From NCBI RefSeq assembly GCF_026210795.1, contig NC_089446.1, forward strand, positions 2,819,001-2,883,000: a DNA stretch of 64,000 nucleotides. Reading direction: 5' to 3'. Numbering within the stretch: the stretch's first letter is position 1; the number at the start of each line of letters is the position of its first letter. The DNA is from Rhizophagus irregularis. Lineage: Eukaryota; Glomeromycota; Glomeromycetes; Glomerales; Glomeraceae. The position numbers and the translations under genes were made by a program. This document shows, piece after piece, positions 1 through 10,714 of the stretch. The notes under the pieces were generated by a model, which did not search any database, was not told the DNA's origin, and saw only the letters and a list, made by a program, of their open reading frames with translations.

Positions 1-183
1 AAAATATTATTATTTAATATAAATTTATTATTATTTTTTTTTTATAAATAATTATTATAATTAAAAATCCATGGAAATACTATGGAATATTGAATTTCGG
101 CATTTTGTCTTTTAATTTTAAATGTCTAAACTATTTCAGTTTAGTCAAATAACTAAATATTTCAGTTTCACCCAGGATCTCTG
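1..183 (-). mobile_element. hAT-type MITE, copy cut by window edge
   Basis: The reverse complement of this segment matches the left part of the complete element at 18812-19202 almost base for base, including the run of 'cat/agt' words around TTTAGTCAAATAACTAAA and the terminus CCCAGGATCTCT near 170-183. Only the end carrying that terminus is in the window, so its own target duplication cannot be checked. The class assignment rests on the complete copy. Confidence 0.75.
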
Positions 184-231
184 GTAGTAGTGATTTGAAT
201 TTCATCAATTTTAGTTGTTGTGACTAAGTTG

Positions 232-370
232 TATGCACTGTATGAGCTAATTTGTTTACTCTGCATTAAAAAGAGTTGATTTCATTACTCAAAATTATTT
301 TGTAATATCAAAAAATCATCTGATTGATGATCATTTAACTAAATAATAAGTTGAATAAAATTTACATTTG
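232..370 (+). repeat. Dispersed repeat, inverted partner at 15107-15246
   Basis: About 140 bp from 'gagctaatttgttt' to 'aaatttacatttgc' recurs in reverse orientation at 15107-15246 with about 85% identity by eye. It shares the core ATCATCTGATTGATGATC. No terminal repeats or coding potential were seen, so the family is unknown. Confidence 0.7.
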
Positions 371-490
371 CAATAAAAGTGAGTTGTGATATTGGAATTC
401 ATTTTTTTATATTGATTTTATATAATAAAAGTGAGTTATGATATCAGAATTCATTTTTTTATATTAATTTTATATCAAATAATAAAATTA
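362..490. repeat. 52-bp AT palindromic satellite, left block
   Basis: Two units of the satellite that continues at 790-1165. Each unit has the layout AAAGTGAGTT-ATGATATC-AGAATTC-A-T-run-ATATTRATTTTATAT. The block is separated from the right block by a 177-bp MITE and about 100 bp of unrelated DNA. Confidence 0.75.
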
Positions 491-501
491 AGTCTTATTA
501 G

Positions 502-678
502 TATACATGCCACCCAAATTATTTTGGACTGCCGTAATTATAAGTAAAATCCCAAATTCAATTATGGCATCCCAAATTATTTTGGCACTTTACATAGTAA
601 ATTATATATAAACCGAATGAATTATGACATCCCAAATTATAATTATGGCATCCCAAAATAATTTGGGCAGCATGTATA
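502..678. mobile_element. 177-bp MITE with 8-bp target duplication
   Basis: Ends are TATACATGC at 502 and its complement at 670-678, each followed inward by CCCAAATTATTTTGG or its complement. The element is flanked by a perfect 8-bp duplication CTTATTAG (494-501 and 679-686). A second copy of exactly the same length is at 35674-35850, a truncated copy is at 35013-35106, and a decayed inverted fragment lies near 16035-16125. The 8-bp duplication is typical of hAT elements, but the termini are not diagnostic, so the superfamily is a guess. Confidence 0.85.
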
Positions 679-789
679 CTTATTAGTATTAGTCTCCATA
701 GTCATATTTTTTTGTAGTTTTCACACTAAATTTTCTCAATAAAATATACTTGAATTTTTAGTATTAGAAAATATTACATTATTTTTCTA

Positions 790-1165
790 AAAAATGAATT
801 GCACAGTATCAGAATTTACTTTTTTATATTGATTTTATATATAAAAAGTGAATTGCAGTATTAGAATTCCACTTTTTTATATTGATTTTATAATTAAAAA
901 GTGAATTGCAGTATCAGAATTACCTTTTTTATATTAATTTTATATATAAAAAGTGAGTTATGATATCAGAATTCACTTTTTTATATTAATTTTATATATA
1001 AAAAGTGAGTTATGATATCAGAATTCACTTTTTTATATTGATTTTATATATAAAAAGTGAGTTATGATATCAGAATTCACTTTTTTATATTGATTTTATA
1101 TAAAAAAATTAATTGTGATATTGCAATTCACCTTTTTATACGATTTTAATATAAAAAAGTGAATC
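790..1165. repeat. 52-bp AT palindromic satellite, right block
   Basis: Unit starts (GTGA at 848, 901, 953, 1005, 1057 and a decayed one near 1109) are spaced 52-53 bp. Units alternate a GAATTC palindrome with a T-run and TATATA. Because each unit is itself nearly an inverted repeat, the block could extrude as serial hairpins. There is no coding potential. Confidence 0.85.
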
Positions 1166-1743
1166 GCAATATTTCAAAAAAAAATGTTTTGCACCATTTT
1201 TTTTTTTGATATTTTAATAAAAATCCTGAAAATTTTCAGGTTTCAGTTTAGATCAGGTTAAACAGATAATTTAATATAACCTAAACTAACTTAACCTAAA
1301 AAAAAATTTCAGGTTAGATTTATCAATTAATCTAATTTAATCTGACCCTTATAAAAACTCTTAATATTTTATGCTTTATAAATGTATACTTCTCTAAGTG
1401 TACATTCTACTATTTTTTTACTATAGTCCTAAAGGAGGTGCACTTAAAAAGGTATCATTATATGTATATTTTCAAATGCAATTTAAATTCCTTAAAAAAA
1501 CTTTTTTATTTTATTTGTATAATTATATTGTAAAATTTTAATTATTCTTACAGTTTTAATAGTTAAATAAACTATTCATTAATTTAAAAAATAATTAAAT
1601 ATTAAAAAAATTTTTTTTTTACAATTAAATTATTAAAAATCTAATATTAAAATATGATTGGACAGAAATAAATAAATTAAAAATAACAAATATTTTGTAG
1701 TTTTATTTAATTAAAAATAATGCACTATCCAAAAATAAGTATA
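1166..1743. other. AT-rich DNA, no feature recognised
   Basis: No gene or complete element was seen. Short AACCTAA/TTAGGTT words cluster at 1255-1345 and look like the remains of an inverted-repeat element. Confidence 0.6.
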
Positions 1744-3294
1744 GTTATGTTTATCAAGAAATTTGTTTAGGCATAATTTAGTGTAATATTTCAGAAGTGA
1801 TGTAAAATTTTGAAATATTACACTAAAAATGTAATACAGTCAACCCCCTTTATAGACACCTCCTATATAAGAACTCCCCTTCTTAAGGCACACATTTTTT
1901 AGTCCAAATTTTTATATATATAAAATACCCCTTTTATAATCACTTTATTAGTTATAAGTATAATCACACCAAACGTTAGACCCATATTATAGTAAATATA
2001 TGTAAAATCCCCCTGCATAAGCACACAAATCACGTGATTTATAAAATAACTGATAAGGTACGCATTATGCAGTTTGCACATTTTATTTAATAAATTCTGT
2101 TATTTTTGTTATTTTATCATGCCACCTATTCGTTCACAAAAAACAAATCTAACACAACAAATTCGTGTTAATATAAAAAAAGAGATTTGTGAATTTATGG
2201 TAGCAAATCCTAATATAAAATAAAGTAATATTGCTTCATTTTTTAATGAAAAATATATAGGATTAAATATTCAAAAAACAACTATTAATAAAATATGGAA
2301 AGACAAGCAAAAATGGCTTTCAGTTCTTTTTACTTCACAATTTTCACATACATTTTGTCAACGTTCTGTTCAATTTTCTGAAGTTGATAAAGCTATGCAA
2401 ATTTGGACATCACAAGCAATAGCTGCTGGACTTCCATTAAGTGATATGATATTACAACAAAAAGGGCTGGAATTTGCAAAGATGTTTAATATGGATGATA
2501 AATTAAAGTGTGCTAATGGTTGGATGTATAGGTTTAAAAAATGAAATGTAATCCATAAAATTAAGTTATCAGAAGAAGCTAACAGTGCGCCTATTGAAAG
2601 TCTTCCAGAAGAACATGTATGTTTACATGCACTTTTAGCTAAGTATGATAAGGAAGACATTTATAATGCAGACGAAATAGGCCTTTTTTTTAGAATGGAA
2701 TCAAATCAAACATTAGGTACCAGTCCAACATTAGGTTATAAAATGGTAAGTTTATTTTAGAATTTGTTTTATTAAATAAATTAAATAATCTTAATATTTT
2801 TTTATTTTTTTTATAGGATAAAAATCGGATTTCTATTTTTTTTTGCACCAATGCTACGGGAAATCACAAATTTCGTCCTCTTGTGATTGGAAAATCATTT
2901 AATCCTCGATGTTTTAAAAATTTTAACAAATCAGCTCTTTCTGTAACATATCAAGCTAATTCCAAAACTTAAATGCATTCAGATATTTTTGTTGAATGGC
3001 TTAATCATCTTGATTATTATTTTCGTAAATTAAATCGAAAAATATTATTGATTATTGATAATGCTGGTTGCCTGGTTCTCATTTTAATCCAAAAAGGTTT
3101 GAGAAAAATGATAATGATATTAGTAATGATGAGATGTCAGATGAAGAAAATAGTGAGCAAGGATCTAACAAAAAAAAGAAAAAAATAAAACACAACAAAA
3201 AAAAATATACCTAATCTTACTAATATTGAATTGGCTTATCTTTCACTAAATACAACAGCACATCTTCAACCTATGGATTCTGGAATTATTAATA

Positions 3295-4255
3295 CAGTCA
3301 ACTCCCTCTATAGTCACTCCCGTTATAGTTACATTCTACTATATAGTCACACCAGTTGAATGTTCAAAACACTTTATTATTAAAATCTATCCTATATGGT
3401 CACAATCTATCTATAGTCACTATCACACCTATTCTCAAAAATCTTATATTAAAAAAAACCGTTTATAATCACAGTTATATAAAGAATATATTAAATAACT
3501 TGGCATCTAATAATCGTACAAAGATGTACCATAGCTTGTTAGAATCGTCTCACTGAGACAAATCAAATGGTGGTAGTTTTATTCTTTCATGACCACTGGC
3601 TGATGAGTTATTCAACAAAATGTTAAGCATCGACATTATTATATTTCTTGATTTACGTTTATTGCGCCATTTAACGTTTTGCTGAATTTCTCGGTGCCTA
3701 GTGATTATAAAAAGGCGATTAATAGCTCGTTGGAATCCCCTCATCAAGACGAATCGAATGGTGGTAAGATCATCTCTCTGTGATCAATATTGACGGAGTT
3801 ACTACTTAAAATCCATTTAATATTTTTTAATTTCGGAAATTGATCTAGTGATTGGATTTCGATGTATTTTATACCATTAGATTCGTCGCATCAAGACGAA
3901 TCGAATGGTAGTAAGATCGTCTCTCTAGGATCAATATTGGCAGAGTTATTATACAAAAACCATTAATATTTTTTTAACTTTAGAAATTAATCTAGTGATT
4001 GGATTTCGACGTATTTTATACCATTAGAACCGCCTCATCAAGACGAATCGAATGGCGGTAAGATCATCTCTCTACGATTAATATTGGCTGAGTTACGATA
4101 CAATAAAGTTTTAAGTATAATTTTGGCTAAAATTATGTTAATTTTTGGCCGGAATTATGATATACTAATATAAGAAATTTTTTATATAGTCACATCTCTT
4201 TATAATCACCAAATATGGACTGTCCCAAATGTGTGACTATAAAGAGAGTTGACTG
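3295..4255. mobile_element. 961-bp non-autonomous pogo relative nested in pogo
   Basis: The left terminus CAGTCAACTCCCTCTATAG at 3295 matches the complement of the right terminus (CAGTCAACTCTCTTTATAG read back from 4255). TA flanks both ends (3293-3294 and 4256-4257). The termini closely resemble those of the surrounding autonomous element, so the same transposase family probably moved it. Its interior holds tandem 147-bp units and no gene. Confidence 0.88.
3742..4110. repeat. 147-bp tandem repeat inside the nested element
   Basis: The core CATCAAGACGAATCGAATGG starts at 3742, 3889 and 4036, giving a period of exactly 147 bp twice. Each unit continues with a GGTAAGATC-ATCTCTCT segment, a GATCAATATTGG-type segment and a CTAGTGATTGGATTTCGA segment. 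A diverged fourth copy of the core is at about 3546-3570. Confidence 0.85.
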
Positions 4256-5593
4256 TAGTTCTAAATTTAAATAAAAACAAGAGTTTTGCAAACATTTAAT
4301 TTAACAATTTGATTCTGGAATAGATTATAGGAAGTAAATTATAAATATTGTTTAATTAATTTTAATAAATAATATTTAACTAATATTATTATTTACATAG
4401 GAATAAGTTGAATATTAAAGAGGCAATTGATTATATTGCCGATACTTGAAATAATGTTATCTAAACAACTATTAAAAATTGTTGGATTAAGACGGGTATT
4501 CTTTCTATACTTCTCCGCTAATTAATTACGTCATATTTCGGCGAACGGACCAATTCACTATTTATTATAAAATTACTATGAATTAATTACATCTGTCAAA
4601 ATACATTACGTCTGTCAAAATAAATTTAATTAGTATTTTGTCATTTTGACGAAAAGTATAATTCTTTCATCTGATAATCTTAATGATATTGATGATGTAA
4701 ATAACAATAATAATATCAATATCGATTTGGATTTAAACGAACTTGAAAGTCTTCTTAGTGAATTACCAGAAGATTCTAATGGTTTATTAGAATATTTTCA
4801 AATGCTTGATAAAGAGATTTCAACTGAAAAAATTCTTACCGATGAACAAATTATTAATTTTATACAACGTGATGAAAGTGAAAAAGATGATAATAATAAT
4901 AATAATAATAATAATGACGATGATGATGTAATAGTACCTTTAATATCAGCAAAAAAAGCTATTGATTTATTAGAAACGTATATCAAATATTTTGAACAAC
5001 AAAATGATGATGATTTTGATTTTAATGATTTACAAATCTTTAAAAAGTATTTGCGCGTAATGAGATTTAAAGCATTTAATTCTAAAAATCAAACTATACT
5101 TGATACATTTTTAAACTAATAGTTTAATATAATAATAGATAATAATAAAGTTCAAAATTTAAATTCGTTGTGTAATTGCAATTTTAAGAGATGCATAAGA
5201 TGCAATTTTTTTTAAGTTTTTGCGTCACATTTGTATACAAAATAAAAAACTATATAAAGAACTAAAGATCATATGGGTAGGTGGTAGAGGATGGAAGGTG
5301 GGATAAATTAGTTTTTTATTTTTCAAAAAATTTGTAAAAAATTAATATAATATCTTTAATAATTAGCCAATTTTAAGTATATTTTACATATAAACTTTTT
5401 TACAAAATTTTTTTTTTGATAATTTTTTTTTATATAATGTGTGATTATATAATTAAATCCTCACCAATAGGCACACCTCATTATAATCACATCATTGAAT
5501 GGTCCCGAGGAGTGTGATTGTAGAGAGGGCTGACTGTATTACAAAAGTTTATACTTTTAAATTTGAATAATTATAGTAATTTAATAATATCTT

Positions 5594-5833
5594 ATTATCT
5601 ATTGATTCAATCAAGATAATCTATAACTTATTGGAATCAGCTCATCAAGATGAATCAAATGGTAGTAAAATCACATCTTTACATTTGATAAATGACTTTC
5701 TATTAATTTAAAACTTTATTGTATACTATAGAGCGTTTTATCTTCTGTAGAAATGCGATTTTACTACTATTTGATTTGTTTTGATAAGCTGATTTTAATG
5801 AGCTATAGATTGTCTTGATTGGATCAGTAAATA
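5594..5833. repeat. Inverted repeat carrying the AGACGA-type module
   Basis: The left arm (5594-5680) and right arm (about 5750-5833) are complementary over about 80 bp. Each contains the GACRAATCAAATGGTAGTAAAATC module also found at 3.7-4.1, 7.6-7.8 and 10.3-10.5 kb. The segment is the interior of the 1751-6371 element. Confidence 0.75.
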
Positions 5834-6087
5834 AGGATCCCAAAAAATACATATGGAGGTCATAAATGATTGGCAAGATTTTGGCCTAAAATAAGCAATT
5901 TATCAGAGCCAGAATTACGATAATGCTGGCTAGTATCAAAACGGACAATAAAATTTAGGCCGGTACTATCTAAAAAAGGTAAGATTTTTATAAAAATTTT
6001 AGTTCTTTTTAAGCAAACTCAAATGTGACCTTTTTATGTATTTTTTGGGATCCTGGTAAATAGCAAGATATTATTAAATTACTATAA

Positions 6088-6252
6088 GGATACTGTCAGA
6101 TATTACCTAATATTTTAGGGGGAGGGGGTAACTAAAGATCTTAGGTTACATACAATACTATATAAGAAATTATATATATAACATATCTTACCTAGGAAAG
6201 AAGAGGTAAGCTCTTATATTAAAGTGATATTAGGTAATATTTGACAGTGCCC
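6088..6252. mobile_element. 165-bp MITE, TAA target duplication, PIF/Harbinger-like
   Basis: The left end GGATACTGTCAGATATTACC and the complement of the right end GGGCACTGTCAAATATTACC are terminal inverted repeats. TAA flanks both sides (6085-6087 and 6253-6255). Removing it restores the right arm of the host element (ACTATA|ATTATTC, matching the left arm near 5566). A 3-bp TAA/TTA duplication with G-rich ends is typical of PIF/Harbinger MITEs. Confidence 0.8.
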
Positions 6253-6379
6253 TAATTATTCAAATTTAAGAGTGTAAATTTTTGTAATATTATGTTTTTA
6301 GTGTAATATTTTGAAATTTTACACCACTTCCAAAATATTACACTAAATTATACCTAAACAAATTTCCTGATGTTATGTA

Positions 6380-7382
6380 CTTTTTATTTTCTATAATAAA
6401 TAAAATTTTATTATTGTTTCATATTGAAAAATAGAAAAATATTAATAGATTCAATAATAACTAAATATTCAGTTGGATAACCAGTTTTATTACCTTAATA
6501 AAAGTTATTTATTTTACTAAAAATAATACATTTATTATTAATTAAATGTTTTTCTTTAAAGTTTTATGATGTAGTTATTTTTTATCAAAACTACTTTTTT
6601 TGTGTTTAAACAAAAATTACTTGAAAAATTAATCTTACAACTTTAAAAATCTTTCTTTCTATGCAAAATTACATGTATTTTTACTGTTAAAATTTATATG
6701 CTTATTTATACTTTCAAAAGGATCTCAAAAAATGTTAGTTTTTTAATATAAATTGCAAAGAAAAAAAATAATTGTAAAAATAAAAAAATTGGTATTAAAA
6801 AACTTATAAAGCACATGATAATATATGAAATTACTTAATTTATATAGAAGTTGCATATTAAAATTAATGGTTAGTTATAAAATGATGTTACATGTGCAAT
6901 AACTGCTATTTAAATATTTCAGCTAATGATTACACTACTATTTAAAAAAAGTGTATTCAACCAAAAATATTCAATCAATAAAATATTTAAGATCAACATA
7001 AATTTTTTTTGGCTAGATGTTATTAACTAAAAATTTACTATGCCTTCAGTTGAATTTTTTGGCTAACTATACTATTATTAGTTAGATTTTATTAAATATA
7101 AGAACAAATATTTCAATATAAATATGATTAACAGAAACTATTCAATTATTATTTTGTTCAACATATAATAATAATTCTCAGTATTTAATTCTTAAAAACA
7201 CTAAACAACAGGAAATAAAGACTCTTTTACAAAATAAAACAACTAAAACTATTATTGTATTAGATTTATTATATTAGATTCTACATTTAATACTACATTT
7301 AAATATAATAGTTTAATAAAAGTAAGAGTAAAGACAATATTAAATTAGAAATCAAATATAAACTCATAATTAAAAAAGCAGA
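6380..7382. other. AT-rich intergenic DNA
   Basis: No gene, terminal repeat or tandem array was recognised in this kilobase. Confidence 0.6.
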
Positions 7383-7385
7383 TAG

Positions 7386-7932
7386 CACAGGTCAAAAAGT
7401 GAAAAATCAGGCATCAATTAGTCACCAATCGGTCACCAATCAGGTAGCTGATTGGTGACTGATTGGTAACTAATTGGTGACTAATTGGCATTTTTGCCAA
7501 ATAACATCACCAATCAGGCAGTTTGCTAACTTTTGATCCAATGATCAGAAAAAGATGAAATGTAGCTCATTGGAATCGTCTTAATAAGACGAATCTAATG
7601 GTAGTAAAATCACATTTCTAAGATTAATACTTGATGAAAAATTAAGTAAAATATAAAAATAAAAATATATCATTTATATTTTATTTAATTTTTTATTAAC
7701 TATTAATCCTAGAGATGCGATTTTACTACCATTAGATTCATCTTGTTGAGGCAATTCCAATGAACTATATTTTATCCTTTTCTGATCACTAGATCAAAGT
7801 TAGCAAACTGCCTGATTGGTGATGGTATTTGGCAAAAATGCCAATCAGTCACCAATTGGTCATCAATCAGGTATCTGATTGGTGACTAATTGGTGACTAA
7901 TTGATGCCTGATTTTTCACTTTTTGACCTGTG
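7386..7932. mobile_element. Foldback element, CACAGGTC termini, 547 bp
   Basis: The ends CACAGGTCAAAAAGTG (7386) and its complement (to 7932) are perfect inverted repeats. The two arms remain complementary for about 250 bp each, leaving a short AT-rich loop near 7630-7690. TAG flanks both ends (7383-7385 and 7933-7935). The outer arms consist of shuffled words such as ACCAATCAGG, TGATTGGTGAC and TAATTGGTGAC. The inner arms contain the TCGTCT-AGACGA hairpin module. A second copy is at 10164-10646. Confidence 0.85.
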
Positions 7933-7935
7933 TAG

Positions 7936-8940
7936 TATTTTACTTTCTGCTAAAAATCAATCAGTTACAATCTTTAAATTAAATGAATTCTTACTTGTAA
8001 TTCAAAATAATGTTATATCACTTTTTGAAAATGAAAAAATTTATGCTAATATTTTAGTATTTCTTTTAGATCAAAAAAAGGTCAAGAAGTTAGTACTTTA
8101 TTAATAGATATATATGACTTTAAGAATTTTGTTTAAAATATATTAAACTTATTACAATAAAAAAAATAATAGTTATTTTTATTATAACGAAAAAAAATAA
8201 AAAATAAAAAACTAGTTAAATGAAAAAAATAGGTATGTAAATAATATATATTATTAGAGCATTATTAGTCATCTAATAGGATTATACTGATTTTAATAGA
8301 CTGATATTTTTTATTAATATCTAAATAATTGATATTTTTCTTATATTGGTTAAATATCAAATATATTTGCAGTTTAATTATACTTTCTATATATTTTTAC
8401 TATAATAATAATATGATATTGTGTAACTGATACAATAATCTAGTTATTGATTATGGTAGATAAAATATTATGTCATTCTTTCAGGATGACTGATATTTTA
8501 TTCATTCTAACCAATAACTATTATTTATAATTAAAAAATAATAATAGTAATAATTACTGATTAGATATTTTATTAAGATTCTATTTTAAATGATAAAGAA
8601 AATTAGGATAAATTACTAATTTTAAAGACTAGTAATAGTAATAAAATTTCTAAAGTATTAAATATTTCTATACTTGATCAAAAGATTACAAAAAATATTA
8701 AAAGAAATGTAATATTCTATGTATAAAAGACATTATTTAAAGGATTATTACAGAAATGGTTAGTTAATCTAATTTATACTTGTATTTTAACTTTTTAGTT
8801 AATTTTTAAATAATATTTAGTTTAATGATTTTGTAATACTTAAAGAACTACTAATATATTTTTCATTGCATATTCATCAAAAAATAAATTTCAGCCTTAA
8901 TATATTTTATTAGAACCCCGCTTACTTATAAAATAGGTCA
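7936..8940. other. AT-rich intergenic DNA
   Basis: An open stretch of about 60 codons overlaps the foldback end at 7901-8104 but resembles nothing known and lacks gene context. Nothing else was recognised. Confidence 0.55.
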
Positions 8941-8945
8941 CCCCT

Positions 8946-9326
8946 AGGGATGGCAACGGTCGGCCACAATCAGTTATCAGTCGTTCATAACCGGTTAAGG
9001 GCCTTTGACCGACTGACTGTTTTGGCTGACCATTTTTCTGACTGTTTAACTGACCATTTAATCTACCATTTAACCAATCACTTTTTAACATTTTTTTCTT
9101 GATTAAAATTTGTTAAAAAAAAGAAAGTGTAATTTAATCAAAAAAAAATGCTATTTAGCTTTTTTTATTGATTAAGTTCGTAAAAAAAGGCTAAATAATT
9201 AAAAAATGGCTAAATAATCAGTTAAACAGTCGGTTAAACAGTTGGTCAGAAGCCTTTAACCAACTGATATCAGTCACGGTCATAACCGGTCATGACCGTT
9301 TAATAACCGTGACTGTTGCCATCAGG
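8946..9326. mobile_element. Foldback element with hAT-like GATGGCAAC termini
   Basis: TAGGGATGGCAACGGTC at the left and the complement of GACTGTTGCCATCAGG at the right are terminal inverted repeats resembling hAT ends (YAGGGATG). The arms are built of scrambled words (AACCGGTTA, GACTGACTG, GACCATTTA) and are complementary over roughly 150 bp. No convincing 8-bp duplication was found. Confidence 0.7.
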
Positions 9327-9371
9327 CTTAAGATAAAAATCATATATAAAATTCTTTGCAGATCTTACTAT

Positions 9372-9592
9372 TAAGGTTGCTTGTTTAAACCTCTTCAAAA
9401 TCCTACTTTTAGTTTCGTCAAAATTTTACTATAGATTTATTATAGTTTCGGCAGAGTTTCAGCAGTTTTGGCATTTATAATAAGTTTCAGCAGTTTCGCC
9501 TTTCTCCAAAGTTTTGCCAGTTTTTTAATATAACTTTAATATAGTTTCAGCAGAATTTCGCTTTTCGGCGAACTATAAAAGGAAATTTTATA
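9372..9592 (+). mobile_element. hAT-type MITE (TAAGGTTGC family), 3' end missing
   Basis: It matches the intact element at 11330-11573 from its left terminus TAAGGTTGCTTG through the TTTCGGCAG words to about 9586. The right terminus is absent. Confidence 0.8.
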
Positions 9593-10163
9593 TTATATTG
9601 TTATGATTTTTTTTCTTTTTAGCTAATTAACCAATAGAATTTAAAAAAAAAGTAAAGTAAAAACTATTAGTAAAGGGCCAATTTTCTACAGTGATCTTTA
9701 TTATAAGTAAGCACAGTCTTATTTTATTACAAAATTTTCTAATGATTTACAAAATCTAATAGAAATAGTTAATCCTTTTTTTTATAATTTTTTTTCAAAA
9801 TATCATTTATTTTTTATTATCATAATTACAATCATCTTCTTTAACATCTTATAATTTTACTTTATTTTAATTATTATTAATACAATTTAATAGTTAAATT
9901 TTTATAACAATTAAATAAAATAAATAAAATAGAAAAACAGAGAATTACTATTTCAAATTTTTAAAAGGATTTGAAAAACAACAAATTAAGATTAAATATA
10001 AATTAAATGATAAATAATTTGAAGCTTGTGGAATACTGGAATAACAACAATTAGAGATATTGAAATATTTAATTGCCAGTTTATTACTAGTGCTTTAAGT
10101 TAATCCACAAGTTGGTCGAATCAAATTGAATCAAATTGAATCAAATTGAAAATTACAATTAAT
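9593..10163. other. AT-rich DNA ending in a 10-bp simple repeat
   Basis: No gene was seen. A fragment TTAGTAAAGGGCCAATTTT near 9669 resembles the terminus of the 17743-18607 element. At 10118-10152 the 10-mer AATCAAATTG is repeated about three times, next to the foldback insertion. Confidence 0.5.
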
Positions 10164-10646
10164 CACAGATCAAAAAGTGAAAAATCAGGTATCAATCAGT
10201 TACCAATTGGTCACCAATTAGGTAGCTGATTGGTAACTAATTGGCATTTTCATTAAATATCATCACCAATCAGGCAGTTTGTTAACTTTTGATCCAGTAA
10301 TCAGAAAAAGATGAAATATAGCTCATTGGAATTGTCTTAACAAGACAAATCTAATGGTAATAAAATCGCATTTCTAGGATTAATACTTAATGAGAAATTA
10401 ATAAGTAAAATATAAAAATAAAAATATATCATTGATATTTTATTTGATTTTTATTAATTATTAATCCTAAAAATATGATTTTACTACTATTAGATTCATT
10501 TTATTAAAATGATTTCAATGAGCTATATTTCATTCTTTTCTGATTACTGGATCAAAAGTTAGCAAACTGCCTGATTAGTGATAGTATTTGGCAAAAATAC
10601 TGATTGGTAACTGATTGATGTCTGATTTTTTACTTTTCGACCTGTA
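10164..10646. mobile_element. Foldback element, CACAGRTC termini, second copy
   Basis: It is homologous to 7386-7932, with the same termini (CACAGATCAAAAAGTG and the complement of CTTTTCGACCTGTA) and the same ACCAATTGG/ATCAGGCAG words. It also carries the same central module with the stem TTGTCT-TAACA-AGACAA. It lies between stretches of AATCAAATTG and TCAAATCAAG simple repeat. Confidence 0.82.
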
Positions 10647-10714
10647 TAAATCAAATCAAGTCAAATCAAGTTAATAATTTAATAAAATCAAGTTGAGTCG
10701 AATCAAAAAATCTC

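Larger units (their letters stand above)
2119..5119 (+). pseudogene. pogo/Tigger-like DDE transposase, degenerate
   Basis: Pogo-family transposases bind terminal repeats through a CENP-B-like helix-turn-helix and cut DNA with a DDD/DDE domain. Reading from ATG 2119, the N-terminal HTH (MPPIRSQKTNL... and a CENP-B-type second half ending near 2540) is followed by NADEIGLFF (first Asp, about 2670) and a GT-AG intron at 2746-2816. LLIIDNA (second Asp, about 3055) and LQPMDSGIIN (third Asp, about 3270) come next. In-frame stops occur at about 2221, 2542 and 2970. A 961-bp element is inserted just after the third Asp codon region. Beyond it the KLNIKEAIDYIADT and CWIKTG motifs and an acidic, Asn-rich C-terminal tail (open 4646-5119) continue. 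That tail is not an independent gene: its apparent ATG lies well inside the transposase. Confidence 0.88.
1837..5536 (+). mobile_element. pogo/Tigger-type transposon, 3.7 kb
   Basis: The left end CAGTCAACCCCCTTTATAG at 1837 and the right end, whose complement reads CAGTCAGCCCTCTCTACA from 5536, form terminal inverted repeats. They are flanked by TA at 1835-1836 and 5537-5538, the Tc1/mariner/pogo signature. It encodes a broken DDE_1 transposase on the plus strand and contains a 961-bp nested relative. It is inserted in the left terminal repeat of the 1751-6371 element. Confidence 0.9.
1751..6371. mobile_element. Large TIR element hosting two younger insertions
   Basis: Sequence from 1753 inward (ATCAAGAAATTTGTTTAG onward) is an inverted copy of sequence ending at 6371. 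Once a pogo insertion (1837-5536) is removed from the left end and a MITE (6088-6252) from the right end, the match continues for more than 140 bp. GTTATGT flanks both sides (1744-1750 and 6372-6378), a probable 7-8 bp target duplication. Apart from the inserted elements there is no coding capacity, so this is a non-autonomous element of unknown class, possibly hAT by duplication length. Confidence 0.7.

Noticed and set aside
4646-5119. Independent gene for a 157-residue acidic Asn-rich protein
   Set aside because: The segment is the C-terminal tail of the interrupted pogo transposase, lying within its terminal repeats.
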